Shown: in pieces, positions 34,093 through 42,620 of the stretch
Position numbering within the stretch: the first letter of the stretch is position 1
Layout: each line of letters begins with the position of its first letter
NCBI GenBank assembly: GCA_024405735.1
Contig: JAKSOF010000005.1
Coordinates: 1-64,000, forward strand
DNA from: Victivallaceae bacterium
GTDB taxonomy: Bacteria; Verrucomicrobiota; Lentisphaeria; Victivallales; Victivallaceae
Length of the DNA stretch: 64,000 nt
Direction: 5' to 3'
Notes under the pieces: generated by a model
What the model was told of the DNA's origin: nothing
The model's database searches: none
The model's input: the letters and a program-made list of their open reading frames with translations, nothing else
Program-made: the position numbers and the translations under genes

Positions 34093-34950
34093 TTATTCCG
34101 CTTTTTCGGCGGCTTTCTTGGCGGGAGCTTTTTTGGCGGCGGGCTTTTTGGCAGCCGGCTTCTTGGCGGGCTTTTCTTCCTCGACCTTGGCGGCTTCTTC
34201 CGCCTTGTCCTGGGCGATCTTCTTGGCGGCCTCGGCGGCATCACGCTCCTCGGTGACGCGCTTCAGATGGATCTCGCGGGCGACCTTGATCGCTTCGCGG
34301 AAAAGTCCGGTGATGATCTCGACAGACTTGACGGCGTCGTCGTTGGCGGCGACGGGGTACTTGACGAGACTGGGATCGCCGTTGGTATCGACGATGGCGA
34401 CGATCGGAATATTGAGCTTGTTGGCTTCGCGGACGGCGTTGATCTCGTTGCAGACGTCAACGACGACGAGGGCGGCGGGGAGCTTTTTCATGGAAGCGAT
34501 GCCGTCGAGGTCGCGGTGAAGTTTCTCAACGCGGCGCTGCAAAGCGGAAATTTCCTTTTTCTTCATGGAATTGACGCTGTCGGAAGCGAGGATCTGGTCG
34601 ATTTCCGCCATTTTGGCGATGCTCTGCCGGATGGTGACGTTGTTGGTGAGGGTGCCGCCGAGCCAGCGTTCGGAAACGGAGAACATCCCGGTTTCTTCGG
34701 CGAGGGCCTTGATGGTATCGCGAAGCTGCCGTTTGGTGCCGACAAAGAGGACGTCGCCGCCGTCGGCGACAACGTGCTGCAGGAAGTTGCAAGCGGCCGC
34801 GATCTGATACATAGTTTTGGTGAGGTCAATGATGGAGATGCCGTTTTTGGCGCCGTAGACATAGGGTTTCATTTTGGGGTTCCAGCGGCGGGTCTGGTGA
34901 CCGAAGTGGCAACCGGCTTCGAGGAGGTCATTGATCGTGATTTTAGCCAT
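34093..34950 (-). CDS. rpsB: 30S ribosomal protein S2 with Lys/Ala/Pro-rich tail
   Basis: S2 is a late-assembling protein of the small subunit. The N-terminus (TINDLLEAGCHFGHQTRRWNPKMKPYVYG) and the SVNSMKKKEISALQRRVEKL and PIVAIVDTNGDPS motifs are standard. After the normal end near residue 235 comes a tail of about 50 residues made of PAKK/AAKK repeats with a Glu-rich part before it. It resembles the tails of histone H1-like bacterial proteins and is probably disordered. The total of 285 residues is longer than the usual 230-260. A promoter lies 100 bases upstream and tsf follows. Confidence 0.97.
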   Translation of the reverse strand: MAKITINDLLEAGCHFGHQTRRWNPKMKPYVYGAKNGISIIDLTKTMYQIAAACNFLQHVVADGGDVLFVGTKRQLRDTIKALAEETGMFSVSERWLGGTLTNNVTIRQSIAKMAEIDQILASDSVNSMKKKEISALQRRVEKLHRDLDGIASMKKLPAALVVVDVCNEINAVREANKLNIPIVAIVDTNGDPSLVKYPVAANDDAVKSVEIITGLFREAIKVAREIHLKRVTEERDAAEAAKKIAQDKAEEAAKVEEEKPAKKPAAKKPAAKKAPAKKAAEKAE

Positions 34951-35050
34951 TTGAACGATTCCTTTTTCTTTGCGGCGCTTATCATGGCAAGACGCCTTTT
35001 TGTTAGGTTGTTGAGCGCGCCGAAACCATTCCAGCGCACGAACATTTTAT

Positions 35051-35079
35051 AATATAGCACGCGCAAGAGAAAAATGCAA
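35051..35079 (-). promoter_or_regulatory. Promoter of rpsB-tsf
   Basis: Minus-strand TTGCAT (35074-35079), 17 bp, TATATT (35051-35056). The leader is about 95 bases, long enough for S2 autoregulation, but I saw no clear known S2 motif. Confidence 0.7.
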
Positions 35080-35097
35080 ATTCGGCAAAAGAGGGGA

Positions 35098-35556
35098 TCA
35101 CTTCTTGCCGCCGTCGCGGAAGGAAAGACGCGCGGCAGTCATCTGTTCACGGACGCCGCCTTTTTCCAGGAACTGCTTTTCCAGCGCGGGGAGCTGCCGC
35201 CGTAATAAAAACATCGTTTGATGGATGAGACAAATCAAGATATTGGCGACAACGGTGTCGGGACGGGTTTCGACAAAAATTTTGTAGGTGTTTTCGTAAT
35301 CGGGATTTTTACGACGGCAAAGATTGCGGACATAGGTTGCTTCGCGGGAATTTTTCTCCCAGACTGCAGTATTGTGCGTAGCGAGATAATCCCGATAATC
35401 CTCCTGTAATTCAGCAAGACTTGCGAGTGCAACGTTGGTTAATTTGATTTCGGTTTCCTTGCTGGTAGCGGAAGCCATTGCACCCTCGACAATATTCTGC
35501 TTGCCGGAGCGGGCGGCTTGGATCATCTGATCGACGGTACGGTCTTTCGGATTCAT
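35098..35556 (-). CDS. Four-helix-bundle (23S rRNA intervening-type) protein, N-terminus unclear
   Basis: The product belongs to the four-helix-bundle suffix family related to proteins encoded in 23S rRNA intervening sequences, whose role is unknown. The motif RTVDQMIQAARSGKQNIVEG and LASLAELQEDYRDYL are diagnostic. The first ATG (35556) gives 152 residues, but the same frame stays open upstream to 35727 and still reads like the family (KPYEKLLSYQRSLVVYLATV). No ATG, GTG or TTG exists in that part. A GTG at 35723 lies in the next frame, and an A6 run (35668-35673) could join the two by slippage or mutation. So the gene is 5'-truncated, frameshifted or initiates unusually. Confidence 0.75.
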   Translation of the reverse strand: MNPKDRTVDQMIQAARSGKQNIVEGAMASATSKETEIKLTNVALASLAELQEDYRDYLATHNTAVWEKNSREATYVRNLCRRKNPDYENTYKIFVETRPDTVVANILICLIHQTMFLLRRQLPALEKQFLEKGGVREQMTAARLSFRDGGKK

Positions 35557-36069
35557 AAAGCGGCGACAGAAACAAACCGTTGCGAGATAAACGACAAGCG
35601 AGCGCTGATAAGAAAGCAGTTTTTCGTAAGGTTTTGCACGAAAGAGAGAGGGTGCCGTTTCAGCTGATTTTTTGAGAGTTGTGAGATTGATGAGAAGAGT
35701 GGGATTTGTGCTCCGCGAACCACGATGTTATAAAATATCACGGATATGCAAAAAAACAAGTCTTGCAAACACAATATTGCGTCCATCATTTTGTTTTTTC
35801 ACTTTCACACTTCCCCAAGCTCCCAAAAGTCCCACAACTCCCATACCGCCGGGGGTATAGAGTTTTTAGGATTGCCATATTCCGCGATCGCATTTGCGCG
35901 GTATCCGGGAGTCTTTTCAACCAACGCCAAGCCCCGCTTTACTGCGCCACTTACTGCGCCAAATTATAACCGCTTGTCATTTGCTTTTCGCGCTTTTTCA
36001 TAATCGGTTTTCCATATAGTCCAAAATCTGATCGTTAAGGAGCATAAATTGTACTCTTACCTACTTGCA
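35557..36069. other. Intergenic region with partial gene remnants
   Basis: Between the four-helix gene and hsdR this stretch holds the upstream in-frame part of the four-helix gene (to 35727), its putative promoter, and a minus-strand frame of about 52 codons (35805-35963) that has no start codon and ends at TGA. The latter encodes GAVSGAVKRG and an EYGNPKNS segment and looks like the cut-off end of a longer protein. CT- and CA-rich text around 35800-35850 is low in complexity. No RNA gene was found. Confidence 0.5.
35732..35759 (-). promoter_or_regulatory. Possible promoter of the four-helix-bundle gene
   Basis: Minus-strand TTGTTT (35754-35759), 16 bp, TATTTT (35732-35737). Confidence 0.4.
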
Positions 36070-39000
36070 TTATTTTTCCTCCATCGCATTGTCGGTCCAC
36101 ATTTCACACTGGCTGATGACGATCTGTAACGCTTCCTCGGCACTTTCCGGCGGATATTTGTATTTTTTCAACAGGCGTTTGACCATCGAACGCATTTTTG
36201 CCCGGGCTGTTTCCTTTTTTTGCCAATCAACCGTGCAGTTATTGCGAAGCATCTCCGTCAGTTCTTTTGTGATTGCTACAAGCTGGTCATTGTCATAAAA
36301 GTCCTTGACTGCCTGCGGTTTGGTCAACGCATCATAAAAAGCGAGCTCCTCGGCAGAAAGTCCGAGCTTGTTGCCGGATGAAGCCGCAGTCGCAATCTCC
36401 TCGGCGATCTTTTTCAACTCCTCGATAACTTCCTCATTGGTCAGCATCCCATTCAAATAAGCGTTCATCACCCGCTGGAGTTTTTCAGAAAACAGCTCGG
36501 ATTTCACCACATTGGTCCGGCGATATACCGAAACCTGCTCGGCGAGCAGTTTTTTCAGTATCTCGATGGCGATGTTCTTTTCCTTCATCTTGGAAATTTC
36601 TTCCAAAAACTTCGGATCGAACAACGAGAATTCCTTTTGCACATCGGCAAAAAGATTTATCACGCCATCGCTTTTGATGCTTTGCTTCAGCAATTCGTTG
36701 ATGCGTTCGTTTATTTCTTTAAGCGAAAAATGCTTGGGGTCGACAGTGATGCGCGTCAACATGGTACGCACCGCCTCGATGAAAGCCGCCTCGTAACGTT
36801 CTTCCTGCGGAACTATACTGCGGCACAGCGACAACGCCTGACGGAGCAGCAGACCTTCCTTGATGAAGAGTTCTTTTTTCTTCTGCTCATTGGGATCGGA
36901 CAGGAAGTTCACGGCCCCGACGATGAGTTGCGAGCGCTGGAGGTCTGACCCCTGCATAAATCCCGAATAATCGAATCTGTGCAGCAGCGCCCGGCAAACT
37001 TCCAGTTTTTCCTGAAACTTCGGCAACGCGGCTTTGCCGATGTCGGTGTCGCCGTAATTTTTTCTGTCGCGCACGGTATAATCGTTCATCGCCTGTTTCA
37101 ACGCGCTGGCGATCCCGACGTAATCCACGACCAATCCGCCTTCCTTATCCTTGAACACGCGGTTCACACGGGCGATGGCCTGCATGAGGTTGTGTCCGGA
37201 CATCGGCTTGTAAACATACATCGTCGCCAGACTCGGCACATCGAATCCGGTCAGCCACATGTCGACGATGATGGCGATTTTGAGAGGATCGTCGTTGTCC
37301 TTGAACTTTACGGCCAGCCGCTCGCGATGAGATTTGTTGCCGACTATGGGGCGCCAATCTTCTGGATCGTCATTGCTGTCGGTCATCACCACGGCGACTT
37401 TTTCGTTCCACGCCGGGCGCAGCTCCAATATCTTGCGAAAGATGCTCATGGCGATGGGGCGGGAATAGGCGACGATCATCGCCTTGCCGGTCAATTCCTG
37501 TGCGCGGAAATTCTCATAGTGCTCGACTATGTCGCGGCAGAGCGCGTCGATGGTCTGCGGTGCGCCGAGGATGCTTTCCATCTGTCCGAGTTCTTTTTTG
37601 CTCTTCTCGATGGCGTAAGGCTCCGCGTTCTGGGCGAGCAGTTCATATTCGGCGTCGATCTTTTTCAGTATTTTCTCGTCGAGATTAAGGTGTACGACCC
37701 GGCTTTCGTAGAACACCGGGCGGGTCGCGCCGTCCTCGACCGCCTGCGTCATGTCGTAGATGTCAATGTAGTCGCCGAAAACTTCGCGGGTGTTGCGGTC
37801 TTTTTGAGAGATCGGCGTACCGGTGAAGCCGATGAAGGTGGCATGGGGGAGGCTGTCGCGGATGAGCCGGGCGGTACCGATGTGGATCTTACCGTCTTTG
37901 TCGATCTTCTCGAAGCCGTACTGTCCGCGGTGCGCCTCGTCCGCCATGACGACGATGTTGCGCCGCTCGGAGAGCGCGGAGCCGGACTCCTCGAACTTCT
38001 GCATGGTGGTAAAAATGATGCCGTTGGCTTCGCGGTCTTTAAGCAGATCCCGGAGATTTTCCCGGCTGGACGCCTGTATCGGCGTTTGACGCAGGAAATC
38101 CTTGCACTTGGAGAACTGCCCGAAAAGCTGGTCGTCGAGGTCGTTGCGGTCGGTGAGCACCACGATGGTCGGGCTCTTCAATTCCCGTTGAAGCAACTGG
38201 GCGAAAAAGACCATCGATAGGGATTTTCCGCTGCCCTGCGTGTGCCAGAAGACGCCGCCGCGACCGTCGGTCTCGGTGGCGCGGACGGTGGAAACGACCG
38301 CTTTGTGGACGGCGTAGTACTGGTGATACCCGGCGAGGATCTTCGCGTCATTTCCGTTGTCGCGGGAAAAGCAGATGAAGTTGCGCAGAATGTCCAATAA
38401 GCGGCGTTTTTCCAGCATCCCCTCGAAGAGGACGTGAAAATCGGCATAGGCGGTGCTCTCGTAGGAACCATCGACGGTTTTCCACTGCATGAAGCGGTCT
38501 TCGCCGGAGGTGATGGTGCCGACGCGGGTTTCCGCCATGTCGCTCATGATGCAAAAGGCGTTATAGATGAAAAACGAAGGGATCTCCCGCATGTAGTTGC
38601 GGAGCTGCCGGTAGGCTTCGGAGGCATCGGTTGCTTCGCGAGAGGGAGATTTTAACTCTACGACGACCAGCGGCAGACCGTTGACGAATATGACCACGTC
38701 GGGGCGTTTTTCGGAGCGTTCGACGAAGGTCCACTGGTTGGCGACGATGAAATTGTTACGGTCGGGGTTTTCATAGTCGATCAGGCGGACGCGGTCGTGT
38801 TTCTGTTCGCCCTCGTGGGTGAATGTGACTTCGATGCCGTTTTGAAGATAATCGGTGAAGGTCGAATTTTTCTGGACCAGGCTGCCGTTTTCGATATTGC
38901 GGAGTTTGAACAGCGTCTCGTCGACCGCCGCCCGCGGCAGTCCGGAGTTGATCGCGATCAGCGCACTTTCCAAAACTGCAGAATACAGCGGATCGCGGTA

Positions 39001-39099
39001 ATCCCGCTCAACTTCCGGCCCATAGACATGAGCATAGCCCAACTGTTCGATCAGCTGGATCACCGCGTTTTCATAATTTGCTTCTGTGTATGGATTCAT
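36070..39099 (-). CDS. hsdR: Type I restriction enzyme R subunit
   Basis: HsdR is the motor and nuclease of a type I restriction-modification complex, cutting unmodified DNA after ATP-driven translocation. The 1009 residues fit. The N-terminal PD-(D/E)XK nuclease is visible in RPDVVIFVNGLPLVVVELKS near residue 135-155. The helicase has Walker A HTQGSGKSLSM near 290, motif II MADEAHRGQYG near 390, TGTPIS, and motif VI QAIARVNRVF near 650. The C-terminal helical part contacts HsdM. Its start overlaps the stop of the OLD-type gene (ATGA), so restriction subunit and OLD protein are co-translated. GC content is host-like, unlike the three genes before it. Confidence 0.96.
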   Translation of the reverse strand: MNPYTEANYENAVIQLIEQLGYAHVYGPEVERDYRDPLYSAVLESALIAINSGLPRAAVDETLFKLRNIENGSLVQKNSTFTDYLQNGIEVTFTHEGEQKHDRVRLIDYENPDRNNFIVANQWTFVERSEKRPDVVIFVNGLPLVVVELKSPSREATDASEAYRQLRNYMREIPSFFIYNAFCIMSDMAETRVGTITSGEDRFMQWKTVDGSYESTAYADFHVLFEGMLEKRRLLDILRNFICFSRDNGNDAKILAGYHQYYAVHKAVVSTVRATETDGRGGVFWHTQGSGKSLSMVFFAQLLQRELKSPTIVVLTDRNDLDDQLFGQFSKCKDFLRQTPIQASSRENLRDLLKDREANGIIFTTMQKFEESGSALSERRNIVVMADEAHRGQYGFEKIDKDGKIHIGTARLIRDSLPHATFIGFTGTPISQKDRNTREVFGDYIDIYDMTQAVEDGATRPVFYESRVVHLNLDEKILKKIDAEYELLAQNAEPYAIEKSKKELGQMESILGAPQTIDALCRDIVEHYENFRAQELTGKAMIVAYSRPIAMSIFRKILELRPAWNEKVAVVMTDSNDDPEDWRPIVGNKSHRERLAVKFKDNDDPLKIAIIVDMWLTGFDVPSLATMYVYKPMSGHNLMQAIARVNRVFKDKEGGLVVDYVGIASALKQAMNDYTVRDRKNYGDTDIGKAALPKFQEKLEVCRALLHRFDYSGFMQGSDLQRSQLIVGAVNFLSDPNEQKKKELFIKEGLLLRQALSLCRSIVPQEERYEAAFIEAVRTMLTRITVDPKHFSLKEINERINELLKQSIKSDGVINLFADVQKEFSLFDPKFLEEISKMKEKNIAIEILKKLLAEQVSVYRRTNVVKSELFSEKLQRVMNAYLNGMLTNEEVIEELKKIAEEIATAASSGNKLGLSAEELAFYDALTKPQAVKDFYDNDQLVAITKELTEMLRNNCTVDWQKKETARAKMRSMVKRLLKKYKYPPESAEEALQIVISQCEMWTDNAMEEK

Positions 39100-40763
39100 T
39101 TGACAAGATTTTCCACTGCTCTACAAAAATCGTTGACTTTGTCAGTGGAGATAGTTCCATTTATATATTTCTCCAACAACAACTGCGGTTTTAAATATTT
39201 GTCTTTCCCATCGACCTTGGGAAGGCCAAGGAAACTTTCAAGATCCTTATTCAAGGAACAGGTTTTACGGGTAAATTCATTTTTGCTAGATTCGATCAAA
39301 TCATTCCACTGTTGCTGATTACTACTTCCGTTGTCTGAATCATAAAGGACAGAATGTGTTATGCCAAGCGCCCCACATAAATTCATAAATTTTGGCATAT
39401 TGAATTTTCCCATGGAATCTAATATATAACAACCAGATGGTATATTTAGTTTATCATCATCAACCAATTTATTAATCAGAACGATCTCACTAGGACCTTC
39501 AACAAAAATGACTTGATCTGCAAAAAATATATTGAGCCTATCTGGGTTAAAAAGAATAAAATACCTCATTAATTCCATTTCTTGGGTATGGAGTTCCGCA
39601 TGGCTGGGAGAGGCTAGGTTGGCTGTAGCGGAAAGATTGCATTGGGAAATCTCATCCCATTTTTCATGAGAAATTTGTCTGTAAACAACTTTCCCTGTAT
39701 CTCGAGACGCTTTTATGAGAGAAAAAATGGCCTGTTCTTTGCGCGAAAGCATAAATGGAGAATGGGATGTGCATATCACCTGAACATTGGGCGCATTAGC
39801 CATTTTTATCAGGGATTTAACCATGTTTTCTTGCTGAACTGGATGCAGAAATGCTTCTGGCTCTTCAAAAAGAATAAGTGTCATTTCGGGCAAAAAAGAT
39901 TCTTTTTCTGTAGTTTTTGTTACTTTGGGTTCAAACTGAGAAGACAGTTCCAACAAAGAATAGATGAAGTGTCGCTGAAATCCAGAGCCAAACACCGACA
40001 CATCTTGTTGAGTCCCTAAGGACAGATCACTAAGCTCAAAACCGACCATGTTTTTTACAATTAAATCAATCGTTGGCGGAGTGATTGTTAAATTAAAGCT
40101 AGTGTTCCAATTGCTCAATTTTTCAGAAAAGCATTGCTCAAAATTAAAAAGAGTATTCTCCTGATTACTTTTTAGCCCTTTTATTTCTCTCGCAAAAATG
40201 TCGACACTGCTCTTGAAATTATCATATGCACTACTGCTTTTGGCGACAGTTGTCATCAGGTTCAGCAAGAGATCGCGAAGCGCAGAGGCCCCTGTCATCT
40301 TGGTATGATCCTCAACTTTACTAACAGCGGGGATGTATATGATACTCCCAAATTTTCCTTGCTGTACTCCCTTCCATCCATAAAATGAAGAAGTACTGAG
40401 TTGATTCGTGTCCGCTAAATATGCATAAATGGTACCATTTTTATAATTCTGATTATTTGTCGCAAAAAACTTTCTAACCTTAAGCTTTTTATCTGGCAAT
40501 ATATATTCTTTTTTCAATCCATCGCAATCATCATCGGTTAGATTAAAAATAATTTCAATCCATGCTTCTTTTTCACTTTTTAATAATACAGATAAATCTT
40601 TGTCTGTAAATTTATAATCCTTTTCATAAAATGCTCTTATCGCATCTATAAATGTCGATTTGCCAGCATTATTAGTCCCAACAAAGATGGAATATGAATT
40701 TAATTTTACCGTTTGTTCTTCAATCCCACGAAAATTATGGATTGTGACCTCTTGGATTTTCAT
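39096..40763 (-). CDS. OLD-family ATPase/Toprim nuclease inside the type I R-M operon
   Basis: The 555-residue protein joins an ABC/SMC-type ATPase to a C-terminal Toprim nuclease, the layout of the OLD (overcoming lysogenization defect) family, to which phage-defence proteins such as GajA belong. Walker A GTNNAGKST is at 29-37, the Q-loop and signature region follow, Walker B LILFEEPEAFLHP is near 295, and the switch region is ICTSHSPFML. The Toprim part has the catalytic Glu in VIFVEGPSE near 420, then DSMGK near 448 and an Asp pair in LYDSDNG near 473. The gene is AT-rich compared with hsdM and hsdR. It overlaps the hsdR start by four bases and follows hsdS. No UvrD-like GajB is adjacent. 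A role as second effector is inferred. Confidence 0.85.
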   Translation of the reverse strand: MKIQEVTIHNFRGIEEQTVKLNSYSIFVGTNNAGKSTFIDAIRAFYEKDYKFTDKDLSVLLKSEKEAWIEIIFNLTDDDCDGLKKEYILPDKKLKVRKFFATNNQNYKNGTIYAYLADTNQLSTSSFYGWKGVQQGKFGSIIYIPAVSKVEDHTKMTGASALRDLLLNLMTTVAKSSSAYDNFKSSVDIFAREIKGLKSNQENTLFNFEQCFSEKLSNWNTSFNLTITPPTIDLIVKNMVGFELSDLSLGTQQDVSVFGSGFQRHFIYSLLELSSQFEPKVTKTTEKESFLPEMTLILFEEPEAFLHPVQQENMVKSLIKMANAPNVQVICTSHSPFMLSRKEQAIFSLIKASRDTGKVVYRQISHEKWDEISQCNLSATANLASPSHAELHTQEMELMRYFILFNPDRLNIFFADQVIFVEGPSEIVLINKLVDDDKLNIPSGCYILDSMGKFNMPKFMNLCGALGITHSVLYDSDNGSSNQQQWNDLIESSKNEFTRKTCSLNKDLESFLGLPKVDGKDKYLKPQLLLEKYINGTISTDKVNDFCRAVENLVK

Positions 40764-40790
40764 AGCATTCTTCCTCCGCTAAATTGCGAT

Positions 40791-42046
40791 TTACACCTCT
40801 ACATCCGACACGTCGATCTCCCCCGACATTAGTTTCGGCAACAAAGTGTCGCGAAGAGATGCAAGTCGAGTTGATTCCTCTATCGTTTGAGACATCTTAC
40901 GATATGTTTGCTCAAAAACTGCGACAATGTTGTCGAGTGACGACCAGTCCTCAGGGAAATAAAAACTGTATTCCGGCAATGCTTTCTTGCTCATGTGTAA
41001 CACGGTCGTCCCATTGACATATCCCAATGCATGAGCTTTGAATTGCGGAGAATTGAGCAAAGAAGCCAAAAGAAATCTGGAGATGCCTGACTTGGGGATA
41101 ACTTTTACCAAATCCATAGACATAATCAGTTTTCTATAGCCTCCTGTAGACAGTATTATTTCTGCATTACCAATAACTTCGGCATTTTGTGTCAAATCCG
41201 TGTGGGCGACTAAAATGTCGAACAAATCAACTTGCTGTTCGGCCTTGAGTTTTTCCGATGGAACAATTTCCTTGAACCCATCCAGCTTAAAACCGCCATT
41301 TCTGTCAAAGTTTTTGATTGTAGCCATCGCGCAATCAGAAGCCTGGAGTTCGTTTCCTTTATACGAATACCCGCCGACGAAATCGGCTATTTGTGACAGA
41401 CGAGTCTTCTGCCATCCTTCAGGGAGTGAACCACCAAACGGCTCGAAATTCACGAACCATGACTTGAAGATGGCCTGCGCCTGTGCCTCCAAATTTTGGT
41501 TTGAATATTTAGTTCGATTTTATTGCTTATAGAGTCAAGAATAGAAATTATTTTTTTCTGCTCCGGAATAGAGGGCAATGGGATTTCTATTGTTTTTAGA
41601 AACGATGACGGTTGTGCAATCGAAGGAACCCCTACTTGACTTACGTTCGCAAGGAGTTTCCCCTGTCCCTCGTGAGAATGCAGATAATAAACAATAAATT
41701 CAGGAAAAACTTTTTCTTTGTCACATCTTAAATAAAATTGGCGTTGCGATAACATGTAATATGGATAATGACAGTGCGCAGGGATCATCGCCACTTGACC
41801 AACATTGCCAGCATGCGTAAAAATAATATCTCCGGGATACACGATAGAATTCTTTAACCGATCCGCGTGTTCTTTCGTGATATAATTAAAAGATTCTTCT
41901 GACAGATAAAAACCTTTTAAGTGCATTCCACTGATTACAGGAACGCCTGATTCTACGAAAGTAGATACCTTAATATTTGAGCCGAATGGTCCCATCGCGA
42001 TTTTGTTAGCAATATCAGATATTTTGCACTGCTTGAAATTATTCAT
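40791..42046 (-). pseudogene. hsdS: Type I specificity subunit HsdS, broken by a frameshift
   Basis: HsdS carries two target-recognition domains and sets the DNA site for methylation and cutting. The first part (42046 to 41450, 198 codons) has the first domain and the central helix start PSIPEQKKIISILDSISNKIELN. The second part, in another frame from about 41500 to 40791, continues with the standard LEAQAQAIFKSWFVNFEPFGG and a second recognition domain ending in TRLASLRDTLLPKLMSGEIDV. Restoring one base in the A4T3 tract at about 41496-41502 would fuse both into one normal protein of about 418 residues. Either the gene is inactive, the tract is phase-variable, or the read has an error. Half-HsdS proteins can sometimes work as dimers. 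Confidence 0.85.
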
Positions 42047-42620
42047 ATTCAGCCCTCATCAGGTCTTTAAAACATGTATATCCTATTGGAGATGGAGGAG
42101 CTGTCTGAAAACCCCATGTTGTGCCACGCTTAATATGTTTCGTTATAGATGTTAAATGTCCTCTTTCGTATAAACAGAGGATGAATATATTTTCCGCGAG
42201 AATTAAATGGTATCCGATCAAATAGCGATATTTATATCTAGGTGCGGTAAACCATGTAAGTTTATCAATATCAGAACTCCAGGAGTTAGCATTATTACTT
42301 TTTTTGACTTCAACCACTATTTTATTGGCAGAGCTTCCTGTTTCTGTGGCTGAGAAGATAAGAATATCAGGATATGTATGTATTTGTCCAGGAATTTCTT
42401 TTGATGTGGTTCCATTTTCGCCATGCGCTTTGTTATATTCGCAGAAAACAGAACATCCAGCAAACGCATTGTATAAACGACAACCTATACGAAAAACCAA
42501 TGCTCTTTCACAAAGATCATCTGCTAATAAGCGATTCTCTTCGTTATAAAATTCACGGATCTTTCCTATAAAAATTCTTTTGAGATCTTCCGCTGATATA
42601 TTTTGATTATTTTCCATCAC
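42039..42620 (-). CDS. PD-(D/E)XK nuclease-like protein inside the type I R-M operon
   Basis: I recognise no named family. The 193-residue protein shows a plausible PD-(D/E)XK core: a helix with Glu and Arg (LCERALVFRIGCRLYN, residues 36-51), then YPDILIFS with Asp85, a short loop, and IVVEVKKS with Glu104 and Lys106. This is the spacing of small restriction-endonuclease folds. The N-terminus has a helical stretch (DLKRIFIGKIREFYNEENR). It overlaps hsdM by four bases and hsdS by eight, so it is an integral part of the operon. Base composition is AT-rich. It could be a nuclease effector, an anti-restriction partner or a regulator. The fold call is mine from motifs. Confidence 0.72.
   Translation of the reverse strand: MMENNQNISAEDLKRIFIGKIREFYNEENRLLADDLCERALVFRIGCRLYNAFAGCSVFCEYNKAHGENGTTSKEIPGQIHTYPDILIFSATETGSSANKIVVEVKKSNNANSWSSDIDKLTWFTAPRYKYRYLIGYHLILAENIFILCLYERGHLTSITKHIKRGTTWGFQTAPPSPIGYTCFKDLMRAEYE

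Noticed and set aside
40791-41492. Separate second hsdS-like gene starting at TTG 41492
   Set aside because: The start is in the middle of the conserved central helix and overlaps the first part; one missing base explains both frames better than two genes.
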